Below are positions 1 through 9,148 of a DNA stretch of 64,000 bases, piece by piece. The notes under the pieces were generated by a model. That model was not told the DNA's origin and ran no database searches. It saw only the letters and a program-made list of their open reading frames with translations. Each line of letters opens with the position of its first letter. Position 1 is the stretch's first letter. Where the stretch lies: NCBI RefSeq assembly GCF_016735585.2, contig NZ_JAERSE020000001.1, forward strand, positions 558,001 to 622,000, written 5' to 3'. This stretch comes from Chryseobacterium tagetis (lineage in GTDB: Bacteria; Bacteroidota; Bacteroidia; Flavobacteriales; Weeksellaceae). The translations under genes were made by a program, and so were the position numbers.

Positions 1-939
1 TGGTTTCTGAATTCTTTCCATAGACATATACGCAAGATCATTATCTGCATTTCTGTTAGAATTCTTCTTCTGAACAATCGTAAAGATCATCTCTTTACTG
101 GTGTCATTATTAATATCAAAATTGTGGAAATAATTGGATTCTAAGCTGAAAAGACCACCGTTGATCAATAGATTAGAATACTGAATAACTTTATCCATAT
201 CCGTTCCTCCACCATTGATTGCCTGTTCTGTAAAAGCGAAATTACCTCCTGTTTTATTTTTAAGAACTGCTCTGTTAAGGTACATATCAGCCAATAAAGC
301 ATAAGCTGCCTGCTTAGTGAACCTTCCTGCATGGGTATTCTGAGTTTTAATGTCTGCCAAATTAGGAATAAGTCCTTCCACTTCAGTAATCAAAGCGTCA
401 ATTGTAGTTTCCGCTTTTCTGATTTCAATAGGAGCTTCCAGATTGTCCGGATCTCTGTAAGGAGCCTGCCCGAATAAATCAATTGTAGTGTAGGTGTAAT
501 AGGCTAATAATCCTTTTGCTTCTGCTAAAAATAAAGCTTTGTTGTTGATTGTACTTTTGTTGATACTTCCGATGGCTGTTAAAGATTTTGTAATTCCCAA
601 TGTCAGCTGGTTGAAAGTTGTTTTCACAACATCATTATTGGAATCCCAGGTGAACTCGTGCATTGCTCTCCATTTTCCGCCGTCTCCCCAGTCACTTCCT
701 CTGGTCGGTAAGATGGCTTCGTCTGTAGAATATTCCTGTAAGGCAAACACGCTTCCGTGGTCTACAAAAGTTCCGTCACCAAGCTGTCCGTAAGCGGCTG
801 CCAAAGAAGCTTCAGGATCTGCATTGGCAGTGTTTAAAACTTCATCAAGTACTTTTTCATCCAGATTGGTACAGCCAATTAAAGATAATACAGCAATGGA
901 TAAAACGATTTTATTGAGATTTAAAAAATTAGATTTCAT
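1..939 (-). CDS. SusD/RagB family outer-membrane lipoprotein, C-terminus cut by window edge
   Basis: This frame runs open from the ATG at 937-939 to base 1, giving 313 residues of an incomplete protein. The N-terminus is a lipoprotein signal: a basic start, a hydrophobic stretch and the lipobox LIGC with the acylated Cys at residue 23. The mature start (TNLDEKVLDEV) and the following AAYGQLGDGTFVDHGSVFAL region fit the SusD/RagB family, surface lipoproteins that cap a SusC TonB-dependent channel and bind its glycan or peptide ligand. The gene starts 12 nt after the susC stop on the same strand, the usual susC-susD order. The substrate cannot be read from the sequence. The C-terminal part lies outside the window. 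Confidence 0.88.
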   Translation of the reverse strand, partial: MKSNFLNLNKIVLSIAVLSLIGCTNLDEKVLDEVLNTANADPEASLAAAYGQLGDGTFVDHGSVFALQEYSTDEAILPTRGSDWGDGGKWRAMHEFTWDSNNDVVKTTFNQLTLGITKSLTAIGSINKSTINNKALFLAEAKGLLAYYTYTTIDLFGQAPYRDPDNLEAPIEIRKAETTIDALITEVEGLIPNLADIKTQNTHAGRFTKQAAYALLADMYLNRAVLKNKTGGNFAFTEQAINGGGTDMDKVIQYSNLLINGGLFSLESNYFHNFDINNDTSKEMIFTIVQKKNSNRNADNDLAYMSMERIQKP

Positions 940-951
940 GATTTCTTTAAT

Positions 952-3900
952 TTAAAATTTAACGGTTGCTCCCAAAATGAAAGTTTTTGCAGAAGGATAC
1001 GTTGTATAATCAATACCCAAAGACTGGTTTCCTCCCACCTGTTTGCTGGTATCCACAAGCGGATCATAACCGCTATAGCTGGTAATGGTCAATAAATTCT
1101 GTGCACTTACATACAGATTGATGCTTTTCAGGAACTTCAGCTGATTCATATCGAAAGTATATCCCAGTCTTACGTTGTTCAGACGGATAAAGTCTGATTT
1201 TTCAAGATATAAAGAAGACAATTGTGGTTGGTTGTTAAAGTTTGCTCCTGAATCATAATATTTTTTAAGAACGTTTCTGTCTGATGCTAAATTGTTGATG
1301 TTCAGATCCAGCGCAGTATTGTTGACTAAATAACCTCCTGTCTGCCCGATGAATGAGAAGGCAAAATCAAACTTCTTATATTTCATGTAAGAATTGATCC
1401 CGAACGTAAATTTGGGAATAGGTCCTTCGAAGATCTTTTTATCTTTCTGACCGATCGTTCCGTCACCGTCTACATCTTCATAAATATATTTTCCGTTGGC
1501 ATCCACTCCCAGATAGTTCAGCATATAAAAAGATCCAGCCTGATAACCGTTCTTATAAATGTTTGCAGTAACACCGGAAAGCCCCGGACCGGATACTTCT
1601 CCTGAATAAATTTCGGTAACTGTAAGATCTTTAATTTTATTATTGACAGTGGCTCCATTCACATCAAGATTCCAGGTAAAGTTTTCATTTCGGATAATTT
1701 CCGAACCCAAAGAGAATTCAAAACCTTTATTGACGATTCGCCCGTCGGAGTTTTTGTACATATAGGTAGTCGGACTTAATACGGGTGCTGGAATATACAG
1801 GATTGCATTCTTTGTTGCTTTGTTATAATATTCCAATGATCCGTATAATCTGTTTTTCCATAAACTGAAGTCTAAACCAATATTAGACTGTTCTACAGTT
1901 TCCCATTTAAGATCAGGAAAGGCAGTTCTTATTACCGTAACTCCATTGATTAAATTGAGATTGTCATATAGGTAATACCCTGAAGACTGTGACAATAAAT
2001 AACTTGCTTTTGTAATTTTATTCGGAACTTCCTGATTTCCTGTCTGTCCCCAGCTTCCTCTTAATTTTAGTTCATTAATGATTGGGTTCCCTTTCAGAAA
2101 GTTTTCATTTGAAATCGTCCAGCCTACAGCAGCTGATGGGAAATATCCGTATTTATTATTATCTCCGAAACGGGTAGAACCATCAGCTCTTAATGAAGCG
2201 GTGAAGAAATATTTTTTATCAAAATTATAGTTTACCCTTCCGAAATAGGACTGTAATTCATTTTCCTGAGCCGTTCCGGGCTGAGGAATAAATACATCCC
2301 CAGAATATCCGGGATTAATTTCCGGTGTAATACCTGCACCCTGATCTACAAAGTTTCTTACTCCCAGGTAAGTAGCTGTAGCCTTGAACTTCTGATAAGA
2401 AAAACCTCCCAGTAAGCTGAAATTATTCCTTTTTAAACTAAAATCGTAAGTCAGATAATGTTCCAAAAGAATATTGTAAGCATCAAGGTTAGCTTGAGAA
2501 TAAATTCCTTTTGGGCTTCTGTCAGTAATATTAGGGAACATGGTTGTGTTTCTCTCAGATAAACTTCTGTCAACCCCTAAATTGAACTTATAATTCAGTC
2601 CCGGTAAGATTCTAAAGGTAGCTTCCGTATTTCCTAATACTCTGAAAGTATTGGTTTTATCCTGATAAACGCTCAATAGATACAGCGGATTGTAATGAGC
2701 GTTCATGTTGAAGTTCGTGTAATTTCCATTTGCGTCATATACAGAACGGGTAGGGTTTGCCATTAAAGCATGGATGATCAGCTGGCCATCAGATCCTGCA
2801 TTTCCACCATTTGGAATTCCTGTTTCATCGATATCACTGGCGGTAAGATTTAATTTAATTTTTAATCTCTTGTTATCAAGGAAAGATTCTTCCGCATTCA
2901 AACGGGCTGTCGTTCTTTTAAAACTGCTGTTCAGAACGATACCATCTTGATCCATATGGGAAAGTGAGGCAAAATAATTTCCTGTTTCCGTAGCTTTTGA
3001 AAAGGAAACTGAGTGATTAGAAGAAACTGCATTTCTGTAAATTTCATCCTGCCAGTCTGTATTTCCTCCATGATCGTAAGATTTGTCAATTCCTGCAGCC
3101 CTGTATTCATCGGCTGTCATCAAATCTAATTTTTTTATCACAGAAGAAAATCCTAAATAGGTATCATACGTAAATATAGGATCACCTTTCTTTCCTCTTT
3201 TTGTCGTTACCAAAACAACTCCGTTTGAACCTCTTGCTCCATAGATAGCTGCAGCAGAAGCATCTTTTAAAACAGTGATAGATTCAATATCACTTGTGTT
3301 TAAAAAGTTTAAAGGGTTCTTTGCCGTTGTATTTCCTAAACCGACATTCGGACTTGCCGCACTTACCGGATCATTGTTCAACGGAACTCCGTCTACAACG
3401 AATAAAGGCGTACTTCCACTTCTGATGGAACCGATACCTCTGATCGATACATTGACACCCGCTCCCGGTTCACCGCTCGTCTGTACAATACGGACACCCG
3501 CTACTTTTCCCTGCATAAGGTTGTCAACAGAAACATTCATTCCCTCTTTGAAGTTTTCGGCTTTCAATTGACTAATTGCCCCTGTAAGATCAGACTTTTT
3601 CTGAGAACCGTAACCTACTAAAGTAACCTCTTCAATAGAAGTTGCATCTTTTTTAGATTTCAGACTTACAGAAACAGAAGTGCCTGAAATTTTTACGATC
3701 TGTGTGGTATACCCGTCATAAGAAACGGATAACGTCTGTCCGATGTTGGCAGAAATCGTGAAATTTCCCGAAGCATCCGTAATCGCCGTTTCTCCGGTTT
3801 CTCCAATAGTGATTTTAGCTCCTTCTATTGCAGAACCGTCCTGATCCGTTATCTTTCCGGTGATGGTTTCCTTAATCTGAAAGGAGGTAGGAGAGTGGCT

Positions 3901-3996
3901 CGAAAATCCTTCTGCATGAACCTGGTTAGCTACCAGAAAAATCAATGCGATAGGAATTAGTTTTTTAAACTTAAAAAATTTAATTTTGTGGTACAT
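952..3996 (-). CDS. SusC/RagA family TonB-linked outer-membrane transporter
   Basis: A 1014-residue protein that imports a ligand across the outer membrane using TonB energy, working with the SusD protein downstream. A signal peptide is followed by a carboxypeptidase-like regulatory beta domain (about residues 42-115, start KITDQDGSAIEGAKI), then the plug domain with the SusC signature LKDASAAAIYGARGSNG near residues 243-259, and a long beta-barrel ending in the aromatic C-terminus ILGATVKF. The length is normal for the family. Start chosen at the ATG (MYHKIKFFKFKK) because it gives a normal signal peptide. The leader contains a terminator-like hairpin at 4042-4065, so expression may be attenuated. 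No sigma/anti-sigma pair or glycoside hydrolase is next to it, so the substrate stays unknown. Confidence 0.95.
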   Translation of the reverse strand: MYHKIKFFKFKKLIPIALIFLVANQVHAEGFSSHSPTSFQIKETITGKITDQDGSAIEGAKITIGETGETAITDASGNFTISANIGQTLSVSYDGYTTQIVKISGTSVSVSLKSKKDATSIEEVTLVGYGSQKKSDLTGAISQLKAENFKEGMNVSVDNLMQGKVAGVRIVQTSGEPGAGVNVSIRGIGSIRSGSTPLFVVDGVPLNNDPVSAASPNVGLGNTTAKNPLNFLNTSDIESITVLKDASAAAIYGARGSNGVVLVTTKRGKKGDPIFTYDTYLGFSSVIKKLDLMTADEYRAAGIDKSYDHGGNTDWQDEIYRNAVSSNHSVSFSKATETGNYFASLSHMDQDGIVLNSSFKRTTARLNAEESFLDNKRLKIKLNLTASDIDETGIPNGGNAGSDGQLIIHALMANPTRSVYDANGNYTNFNMNAHYNPLYLLSVYQDKTNTFRVLGNTEATFRILPGLNYKFNLGVDRSLSERNTTMFPNITDRSPKGIYSQANLDAYNILLEHYLTYDFSLKRNNFSLLGGFSYQKFKATATYLGVRNFVDQGAGITPEINPGYSGDVFIPQPGTAQENELQSYFGRVNYNFDKKYFFTASLRADGSTRFGDNNKYGYFPSAAVGWTISNENFLKGNPIINELKLRGSWGQTGNQEVPNKITKASYLLSQSSGYYLYDNLNLINGVTVIRTAFPDLKWETVEQSNIGLDFSLWKNRLYGSLEYYNKATKNAILYIPAPVLSPTTYMYKNSDGRIVNKGFEFSLGSEIIRNENFTWNLDVNGATVNNKIKDLTVTEIYSGEVSGPGLSGVTANIYKNGYQAGSFYMLNYLGVDANGKYIYEDVDGDGTIGQKDKKIFEGPIPKFTFGINSYMKYKKFDFAFSFIGQTGGYLVNNTALDLNINNLASDRNVLKKYYDSGANFNNQPQLSSLYLEKSDFIRLNNVRLGYTFDMNQLKFLKSINLYVSAQNLLTITSYSGYDPLVDTSKQVGGNQSLGIDYTTYPSAKTFILGATVKF

Positions 3997-4041
3997 ATCA
4001 TTAAGTAAAGTAATTGTGAATTTGCTTGCTTAATAAAAAAG

Positions 4042-4065
4042 CCGCTGTTGTTCCCGCAACAGCGG
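4042..4065. terminator. Hairpin with T-runs on both strands, inside the susC leader
   Basis: A 9-bp perfect stem (CCGCTGTTG with CAACAGCGG) around a 6-nt loop, preceded by six A and followed by TATTTTTTT on the plus strand, so it can act as an intrinsic terminator in either direction. No plus-strand gene ends here. On the minus strand it lies about 45 nt upstream of the susC start, so it would stop transcripts before the gene unless bypassed. It may be an attenuator, or the end of a short RNA. Confidence 0.7.
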
Positions 4066-4272
4066 TATTTTTTTCAGATGCAAAGTAAAAACGTTTAAGC
4101 TGAATTCATTTTAACATAATATTATCATAAAGTCAATAAAATATAAATATCCCTTTTTGAGAAAATAAAACACTTTTGATTATCAGCTAGTTGTGAAACA
4201 GCATTTTTTGAGATTCATGCAATCTTAAAAAACACTTAACATACTGTAAAACTAACCTCGGTAAAGACTTCC

Positions 4273-4280
4273 TAATTTCG
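4273..4280 (+). promoter_or_regulatory. Candidate -7 element of the PI-PLC gene
   Basis: TAATTTCG, one base off the Bacteroidetes -7 consensus TAnnTTTG, ends 21 nt before the ATG at 4302. The same octamer lies before the metallophosphoesterase (7679-7686, minus) and before the gene at 19877. Confidence 0.45.
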
Positions 4281-4301
4281 CGATTACAAAAAATTGAAGT
4301 T

Positions 4302-5369
4302 ATGAAAAAGGCAGTATTCTTAGGTTTATATGTATCTTCACTGAACCTGTTCTGGGCACAGACCCAAAATCTGAATGAATTAAAGATCAATGAAATTCAG
4401 GTCATCGGTTCGCACAATTCTTATAAAAAAGCAATTCTTCCGGAGGTGTATAGTTATTTGTCTAAAAAAGATTCCCTAAACTTTCTTCCGAGGATTCAGT
4501 ATGAGCACATTCCGATTCCTCAGCAGCTGGATTTGGGACTAAGAAATCTTGAAATTGATGTATATGCAGATAGTAAAGGAGGAAAATACGCCCACCCGAA
4601 GATTCTGGATCTGGTAAAAACCACCCAGCCTTTTGATCCGGAAGGAAAAATGAAAAAACCAGGATATAAAATGATCCACATTACAGATATTGATTACCAG
4701 ACGCAATATTATACGCTAGAAGACTGCCTGAAAGATTTGAAAAAATGGTCTGATGCACATCCCGATCACGATCCTGTTTTTATTACCCTTGAGCCCAAAG
4801 ACGGAAAAGCCAATCAGTTCGGAACCGAGCCGGAGCATTATACTTCAAAACTCTTCGACGATCTGGATAACGAACTAAAAAGATATTTAGGGAAAAATAA
4901 AATTATCACTCCGGACGATATCAGAGGTAATTATTCAACACTGAACGAAGCGGTTGTAAACAAAAACTGGCCAAAAGTAAAAGATGTAAAAGGAAAGTTC
5001 TTATTTGTACTGGATAATAACAGTGAAAACAGGGATTTATATATGAAAGACCATCCGTCATTAAAGGGAAGAATGATCTTTACTAATTCAGCACCAGGAA
5101 CTCCAGAATCTGCGGTTTTATTTATGAATGATCCCGGTCCGAAGATTGCAGATCTCGTAAAACAGGGGTATATTATCCGTACGAGAGCCGATGCAGATAC
5201 GATGGAAGCAAGGAAAGAAGATTATTCAAGATTTGAAAAAGCAAAGGAGAGCGGGGCACAGGTGATTACTACAGATTATTATCAGCCGAGTAAATTGTTT
5301 AAGTCGAACTATAAAATTAGCTTTGACAACAATACATACGAAAGAAAAAATCCTGTGAACGGAAAATAG
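4302..5369 (+). CDS. Secreted Ca2+-dependent phosphatidylinositol-specific phospholipase C-like protein
   Basis: A 355-residue exported protein with a signal peptide ending around the FWAQTQ site. The catalytic-core features of the PI-PLC TIM-barrel superfamily are visible: IGSHNSYKK near residue 36 (first catalytic His), LRNLEIDVYAD near residue 80 (acidic metal-binding residues), a His in the MIHITDID region and VFITLEPKDGK near residue 160. The N-terminal IGSHNSYK form and the length fit the bacterial PI-PLC-C1 (Ca2+-dependent) group. It would cleave glycerophosphoinositol lipids or related phosphodiesters outside the cytoplasm. Substrate is inferred from family only. It stands alone, with its own promoter-like box and a terminator 30 nt downstream. 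Next to it on the other strand is another secreted phosphoesterase, so phosphate or lipid scavenging is possible. Confidence 0.85.
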   Translation: MKKAVFLGLYVSSLNLFWAQTQNLNELKINEIQVIGSHNSYKKAILPEVYSYLSKKDSLNFLPRIQYEHIPIPQQLDLGLRNLEIDVYADSKGGKYAHPKILDLVKTTQPFDPEGKMKKPGYKMIHITDIDYQTQYYTLEDCLKDLKKWSDAHPDHDPVFITLEPKDGKANQFGTEPEHYTSKLFDDLDNELKRYLGKNKIITPDDIRGNYSTLNEAVVNKNWPKVKDVKGKFLFVLDNNSENRDLYMKDHPSLKGRMIFTNSAPGTPESAVLFMNDPGPKIADLVKQGYIIRTRADADTMEARKEDYSRFEKAKESGAQVITTDYYQPSKLFKSNYKISFDNNTYERKNPVNGK

Positions 5370-5396
5370 AATTCTTTAGGATGAAATGTATTATTG

Positions 5397-5426
5397 AAAA
5401 GACCATTAGCGATTTGATGGTCTTTT
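5397..5426 (+). terminator. Intrinsic terminator of the PI-PLC gene
   Basis: A 10-bp stem (AAAAGACCAT with ATGGTCTTTT) and 10-nt loop followed by further T. It starts 28 nt after the stop codon. Confidence 0.8.
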
Positions 5427-5517
5427 TTTATTGTCCCACGGATCTCACAGATGACACAAATGTTTGAGCTTTATCTTTGTATTCATTCAGAAAATATATT
5501 CTGCATATTTTAGAAAG

Positions 5518-5622
5518 ATCTGCCAAATCCGCCCAATCAACAAGAGAAAAAATTCGTGTAATTTGTGTAATCTGTGGAAAAAACAACATCATAATCTTTT
5601 ATCTCCTGTTTTTTTGAATTTG
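5518..5622. repeat. Intergenic repeat, copy A
   Basis: The stretch 5431-5864 has no credible gene. It holds a low-complexity, word-repeating sequence (variants of aatttgtgtaatctgtgg and gcgcaaag). Copy A runs from gatctgccaaatccgc to atctcctgtttttttgaa and matches copy B at 5812-5898 along its length, apart from an extra 15-20 nt (gtgtaatttgtgtaa) in copy A. This style of intergenic filler repeat is common in flavobacterial genomes (recall, not searched). The small open frame at 5464-5658 lies inside it and is not believed. Confidence 0.65.
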
Positions 5623-5811
5623 ACGCAAAGTTTTTATTTTAAAGATGTAATAATTTAAAGTGGGCAAAGATGAATCAACAAGTTGATTTAAAGAAGCTTT
5701 CGTTATGGCTTCGCGCAGCAAATTTATTTGCCTTTGCTTTCCTAAAATAAGAGGTTAGTATTAATAATCTTTGCGTTTAAATTAATTTTCAGCAAAAAAA
5801 GAAAGTGTAAG

Positions 5812-5898
5812 GATCTGCAAAATCCGCTCAATCAGCGGGAGAAAAAATCTGTGGAAAAACAATATTACAACCTTCTTATCTCTTGTTTTTTTAAATCT
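5812..5898. repeat. Intergenic repeat, copy B, overlapping the end of the phosphoesterase gene
   Basis: This copy matches copy A (5518-5622): gatctgcaaaatccgc, then a gagaaaaaatctgtggaaaa core, then cttatctcttgtttttttaaat. Its last 34 nt lie inside the metallophosphoesterase gene, so that protein's final residues (about DLKKQEIRRL) are encoded by repeat sequence. Confidence 0.65.
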
Positions 5899-7655
5899 AT
5901 TTCAAAATGATCTGCCGGATCTCCATTTGAAAGTAAAGACATTATCTTAAATACAGATTTTATCTGCAAAACGAACGGATCCTGTGAAGAGTTTTCCTGA
6001 TAAAGCTTTTCCAAAATTTGATACTGATGTAATCTTTCTTTGGGTATATCATTCTTAGCCAGCTCATCGGCAGACTGGAATTTATACAAGTCAAATAAGA
6101 GATTTCCAAAAGTCCATGTTCTGAAAGTTTCTGACTGAATGTTTTTTTTCTTTAACTGGTCTTTATTTAAAATTAATAACAACAGATCTTTCCCAGTCAA
6201 ATTTTGAGCTTTTTCAATGAAATCTTTTGGCCAGTCATCAGGGATCATTCTCAGTCTAACCAGCTCTTTGAGATGGAACAGCATAAAATCGTGATAGGAT
6301 TTTGATTTCAGGATGTCCCGATTCCAGAGGATTTTATTTTTGTCTTTTTTTAAGGCTTCATACTCCTTTTCATATAAAGGAAATAATTCATCAAAATAAG
6401 GCACATCATTTAAAACTTCCGTTTTCACTTCCATCTGAGTGGGAGATTTTATTGTCAGGATTTTATAGGCGGGAAGATAGGCTGCCAGTGAAGGAACCTG
6501 AATATTTACAAGCATTTTGCCATCTTTTTTTCTGATCCCTGTATCATTGATATGCATATGTCCTGCAAAATGAATCTGCAATCCACTTTCAGCAAAAGCT
6601 TTCGCTACTTCTTCTTCAGGAACCCTCTCCAACTGCCATTTTTTTTCACCCAACAGGTTTTTTATTTCATGGGTGGCTCCGTCGTTGAAATCAATCATAG
6701 GGTAGTGGGTAAAGGCAATCACTGTTTTTCCGTAAGCTTTAGCTTCCTGCATAATTTTTTTCACCCATTCGATCAGATGTTTTTTGTGTGTCAAAACATT
6801 GTTGTAACCGATGCTGGCTCCTTTGTAATTTGAAGGGATATCGGGATTTCCATTTAAATTTTTCGGAATGTAGGTGTTTCCGTCGATGGCAATCAGCCAA
6901 ACTCCTTTTACCGGTTCTACAACATAGCTTAGATCGGGAACAGAGAATCCTTTCGATACCTCATACATTCTTTTGGAATACTCAGCACTTTGCAATGCCT
7001 TTTTATAAGAATAATTTGTAACAGACTGAAAATTGAAAGGAGTACTCCAGAACAGATTTTCTTTTTGAGGATAAAAACCAAACTCCTTTAATTCATTTAA
7101 AATTTCGAGATAACCGGATTCTGCAATATCTTTGGTAATGATCTTATTCTTGATCTTCCCGATGTTTTCTTTACTGTAAATCCCTAAAGGATTTCCGTCC
7201 TGTCCCAGAAAATCATCTTTTCCTGCATCCTGCCGAAACGGTCCTACCGGATCATGATTTCCAGTAGTCATGTAGAAGCTGACACCGTATTTTTTGTGAT
7301 ACTGTGCTAAAATAGTACGCAATCCGCGAAGGTTGTAAGCCTGTCCGTCATCCGAAAAATCACCAGGCATGGCTACTATTTTAATGCCTTTGAGGGCAAT
7401 ATCATCCAAAGCTTTTATAAAGGCAAAGTAATTTTCATTAAAGATTCTTGTTGAATGAAGTTGAGAATCCATTGTTCTCAAGATCGTAGGTTTTCCTGTT
7501 TCCGGATTCAAAATCCCTCTGAAGTCATGATCCGAAAAATTTCCGTACAGATCCTGATAATGCACATCTGAAAGAAAAGCAATCTGTACAGGTTTTTGCT
7601 GTGCCACTAAAAGCGAAAAGGTAAAAAGTAGTAATGATAAAATCCCTTTGTTCAT
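5865..7655 (-). CDS. Secreted calcineurin-like metallophosphoesterase
   Basis: A 596-residue exported phosphoesterase; signal peptide MNKGILSLLLFTFSLLVAQ. All five metallophosphoesterase blocks are visible in order: FLSDVHYQD (residues 28-36, D-x-H), PGDFSDDG near 97 (GDxx), TTGNHDP near 131 (GNHD), FTHYPM near 315, and FAGHMHIND near 361 (GHxH). These bind two metal ions and catalyse phosphomonoester or diester hydrolysis. The roughly 200-residue helical C-terminal part is not recognised. The extreme C-terminus is encoded by repeat copy B. Transcription probably starts from the TAATTTCG box at 7679-7686. Substrate unknown; acid sphingomyelinase-like or nucleotidase activity are both possible. 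Confidence 0.88.
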   Translation of the reverse strand: MNKGILSLLLFTFSLLVAQQKPVQIAFLSDVHYQDLYGNFSDHDFRGILNPETGKPTILRTMDSQLHSTRIFNENYFAFIKALDDIALKGIKIVAMPGDFSDDGQAYNLRGLRTILAQYHKKYGVSFYMTTGNHDPVGPFRQDAGKDDFLGQDGNPLGIYSKENIGKIKNKIITKDIAESGYLEILNELKEFGFYPQKENLFWSTPFNFQSVTNYSYKKALQSAEYSKRMYEVSKGFSVPDLSYVVEPVKGVWLIAIDGNTYIPKNLNGNPDIPSNYKGASIGYNNVLTHKKHLIEWVKKIMQEAKAYGKTVIAFTHYPMIDFNDGATHEIKNLLGEKKWQLERVPEEEVAKAFAESGLQIHFAGHMHINDTGIRKKDGKMLVNIQVPSLAAYLPAYKILTIKSPTQMEVKTEVLNDVPYFDELFPLYEKEYEALKKDKNKILWNRDILKSKSYHDFMLFHLKELVRLRMIPDDWPKDFIEKAQNLTGKDLLLLILNKDQLKKKNIQSETFRTWTFGNLLFDLYKFQSADELAKNDIPKERLHQYQILEKLYQENSSQDPFVLQIKSVFKIMSLLSNGDPADHFEIDLKKQEIRRL

Positions 7656-7678
7656 CTTAAAAAGAAAACGAAATTAAA

Positions 7679-7686
7679 GGAATATC
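7679..7686 (-). promoter_or_regulatory. Candidate -7 element of the metallophosphoesterase gene
   Basis: TAATTTCG on the minus strand, 23 nt before the ATG at 7653-7655. It is the same octamer and a similar distance as before the PI-PLC gene. Confidence 0.4.
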
Positions 7687-7746
7687 TCATAGTTTTTTTT
7701 AATTAGACTTTAAATAATTGTGAACCTTATCTTATTTTGATCTCTT

Positions 7747-7884
7747 TTAATCGGTCATCCAGTATTTCAATGGAGTTTTGATCTCTTTTGCTCTCATATG
7801 AGTTGCATTAAAACCGCCTTTGACCTGTCCCGAATTGGTGATGATCACTGTAATTTTTCCAGAATATTGGGTGAAATTTATAGT
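7747..7884 (-). pseudogene. C-terminal remnant of an unrecognised gene
   Basis: A 45-codon open stretch with no start, bounded upstream by an in-frame TAG at 7885-7887. It reads as real protein (NFTQYSGKITVIITNSG, then VKGGFNATHMRAKEIKTP, then LKYWMTD and a stop) with normal codon use, while everything upstream of it is AT-rich non-coding sequence. It looks like the last part of a gene whose body was deleted. I do not recognise the family. The rest of 7656-8192 shows only the degenerate palindrome at 8072-8106. Confidence 0.5.
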
Positions 7885-8071
7885 CTAATTTTTTTTATAA
7901 AACTATAAAATATTTCATTCAGTTGTTGGTGTTGTAAAGTTTTCTTTATAAAAAGCAAAATAAACATTTAAAACGTTTTAAAATATTGAATGTCTATCTT
8001 AAATTCTTTCACTATAAAAAGTGCTTTCTTACAAAAATGAAATTTTTTACTCATTTTCAGACCATAAAAAC

Positions 8072-8106
8072 ACCCTCGTTTGCACTCGTGCGTAATAGTA
8101 AGTGTG
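8072..8106. repeat. Possible degenerate fifth copy of the 36-nt palindrome
   Basis: About 22 of 35 positions match the reverse complement of the palindrome at 9149-9184, including CCCTCG, CACTCG and a trailing AAG. The right arm has decayed. It lies 87 nt upstream of the Lrp/AsnC gene. Confidence 0.35.
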
Positions 8107-8192
8107 CTGTTATCCTTTTTGTGTGATAAAATATAAATAAACTTGCTGTGTGAAAAATAAATTATAAAATAATTAAAAATAAGTTTAAAAAA

Positions 8193-8663
8193 ATGAAAGA
8201 TATGGAAAATTCAATTTACCATTTGGATTCAATAGATAAAAAAATTATTTATTTGTTGATGGATAATTCTAAAACATCTTTAGCACAAATCTCAAAACAT
8301 GTAGGGATCTCTATAACAGCGGTACATCAAAGAATAAAAAAGATGGAACAGGCTGGAATTATTGAAAATTCGATTTCTTTTTTAAATCCTAAAAAACTGG
8401 GGTATAAGGTGATTTCATATATAGGTGTTTTCTTAGATCAACCTAGTCATTATCCGGAGACGATAAAAGCCTTAAGAGGTATTAATGAAGTAATAGAGGC
8501 TCATTATACTACAGGGAATTATTCTATTTTCTTAAAGGTTTTGTGTAAAGATAATGATGATCTGATGCAGATTCTTAGTAAAATTCAAAAGTTGAAAGGA
8601 GTAACAAGAACGGAAACTTTCATATCTCTGGAGCAAGGAATCTACAGACAACTGAAAATATAA
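8193..8663 (+). CDS. Lrp/AsnC family transcriptional regulator
   Basis: A 156-residue regulator; the family binds DNA as multimers and responds to amino acids. The N-terminal winged-helix domain (residues 8-60) shows LDSIDKKIIYLLMDNSKTS and the HTH ISKHVGISITAVHQRIKKME. The C-terminal ligand-sensing alpha/beta domain follows (about 70-150), with the typical YTTGNYSIFLKVLCKDNDDL stretch. The Met at 8202 (MENSIYHLD) is an equally good start. It is the first gene of the accessory region at 8-20 kb and lies alone, with long AT-rich gaps on both sides. Targets cannot be told from sequence. Confidence 0.9.
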   Translation: MKDMENSIYHLDSIDKKIIYLLMDNSKTSLAQISKHVGISITAVHQRIKKMEQAGIIENSISFLNPKKLGYKVISYIGVFLDQPSHYPETIKALRGINEVIEAHYTTGNYSIFLKVLCKDNDDLMQILSKIQKLKGVTRTETFISLEQGIYRQLKI

Positions 8664-9046
8664 TAGGGAATATGGGGTAGAAGCCAAATTTTTCATCTTA
8701 ATACTCCTGTTCTTTCTTTCTTTCTTTTCTATGATGATCAAGATTTAATGTCTGATTTCAGCATATTCCTAATGATATTCTGTTTTTGTCAGTCGACTCT
8801 TCCGAAATAGTTCCTGCTTTCCTAGGGAATCTTCCATGGATTTTTTTTATCCTAGATCTTTTTTATTTTAATAGGCTATAGGAGTGGAAATTTCACAGGA
8901 GTTTTCGTTTTTAAACATTTGTTTTTTATTGGTTTTAATGGGTATTGAGTCTCATTTATTCTGATCGGCTTCTTAGGAAAAATGAAGTTTTTTCTGAAAA
9001 ACATTAAAAAAATAATATTCATTTATAGTTGAAAATAACAAGGCGT

Positions 9047-9064
9047 CACTGCATACATGCAGTG
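9047..9064. promoter_or_regulatory. Perfect 8-bp inverted repeat, possible operator
   Basis: CACTGCAT-AC-ATGCAGTG, about 85 nt upstream of palindrome copy 1, with no T-run. The rest of 8664-9317 is AT-rich with nothing else recognised except palindrome copy 1. Confidence 0.35.
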
Positions 9065-9148
9065 GAAGTTAAAGTTGTTTTTTTATAAAATCACAAAATA
9101 ATCATGTAAGAGAAAAAGGAGGCTAAAGCAGAAAATAAAGCCTTAAAC

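Noticed and set aside
5464-5658. 64-codon open frame downstream of the PI-PLC gene
   Set aside because: It lies within the word-like intergenic repeat, has no signal or family pattern, and its sequence is shared with repeat copy B.
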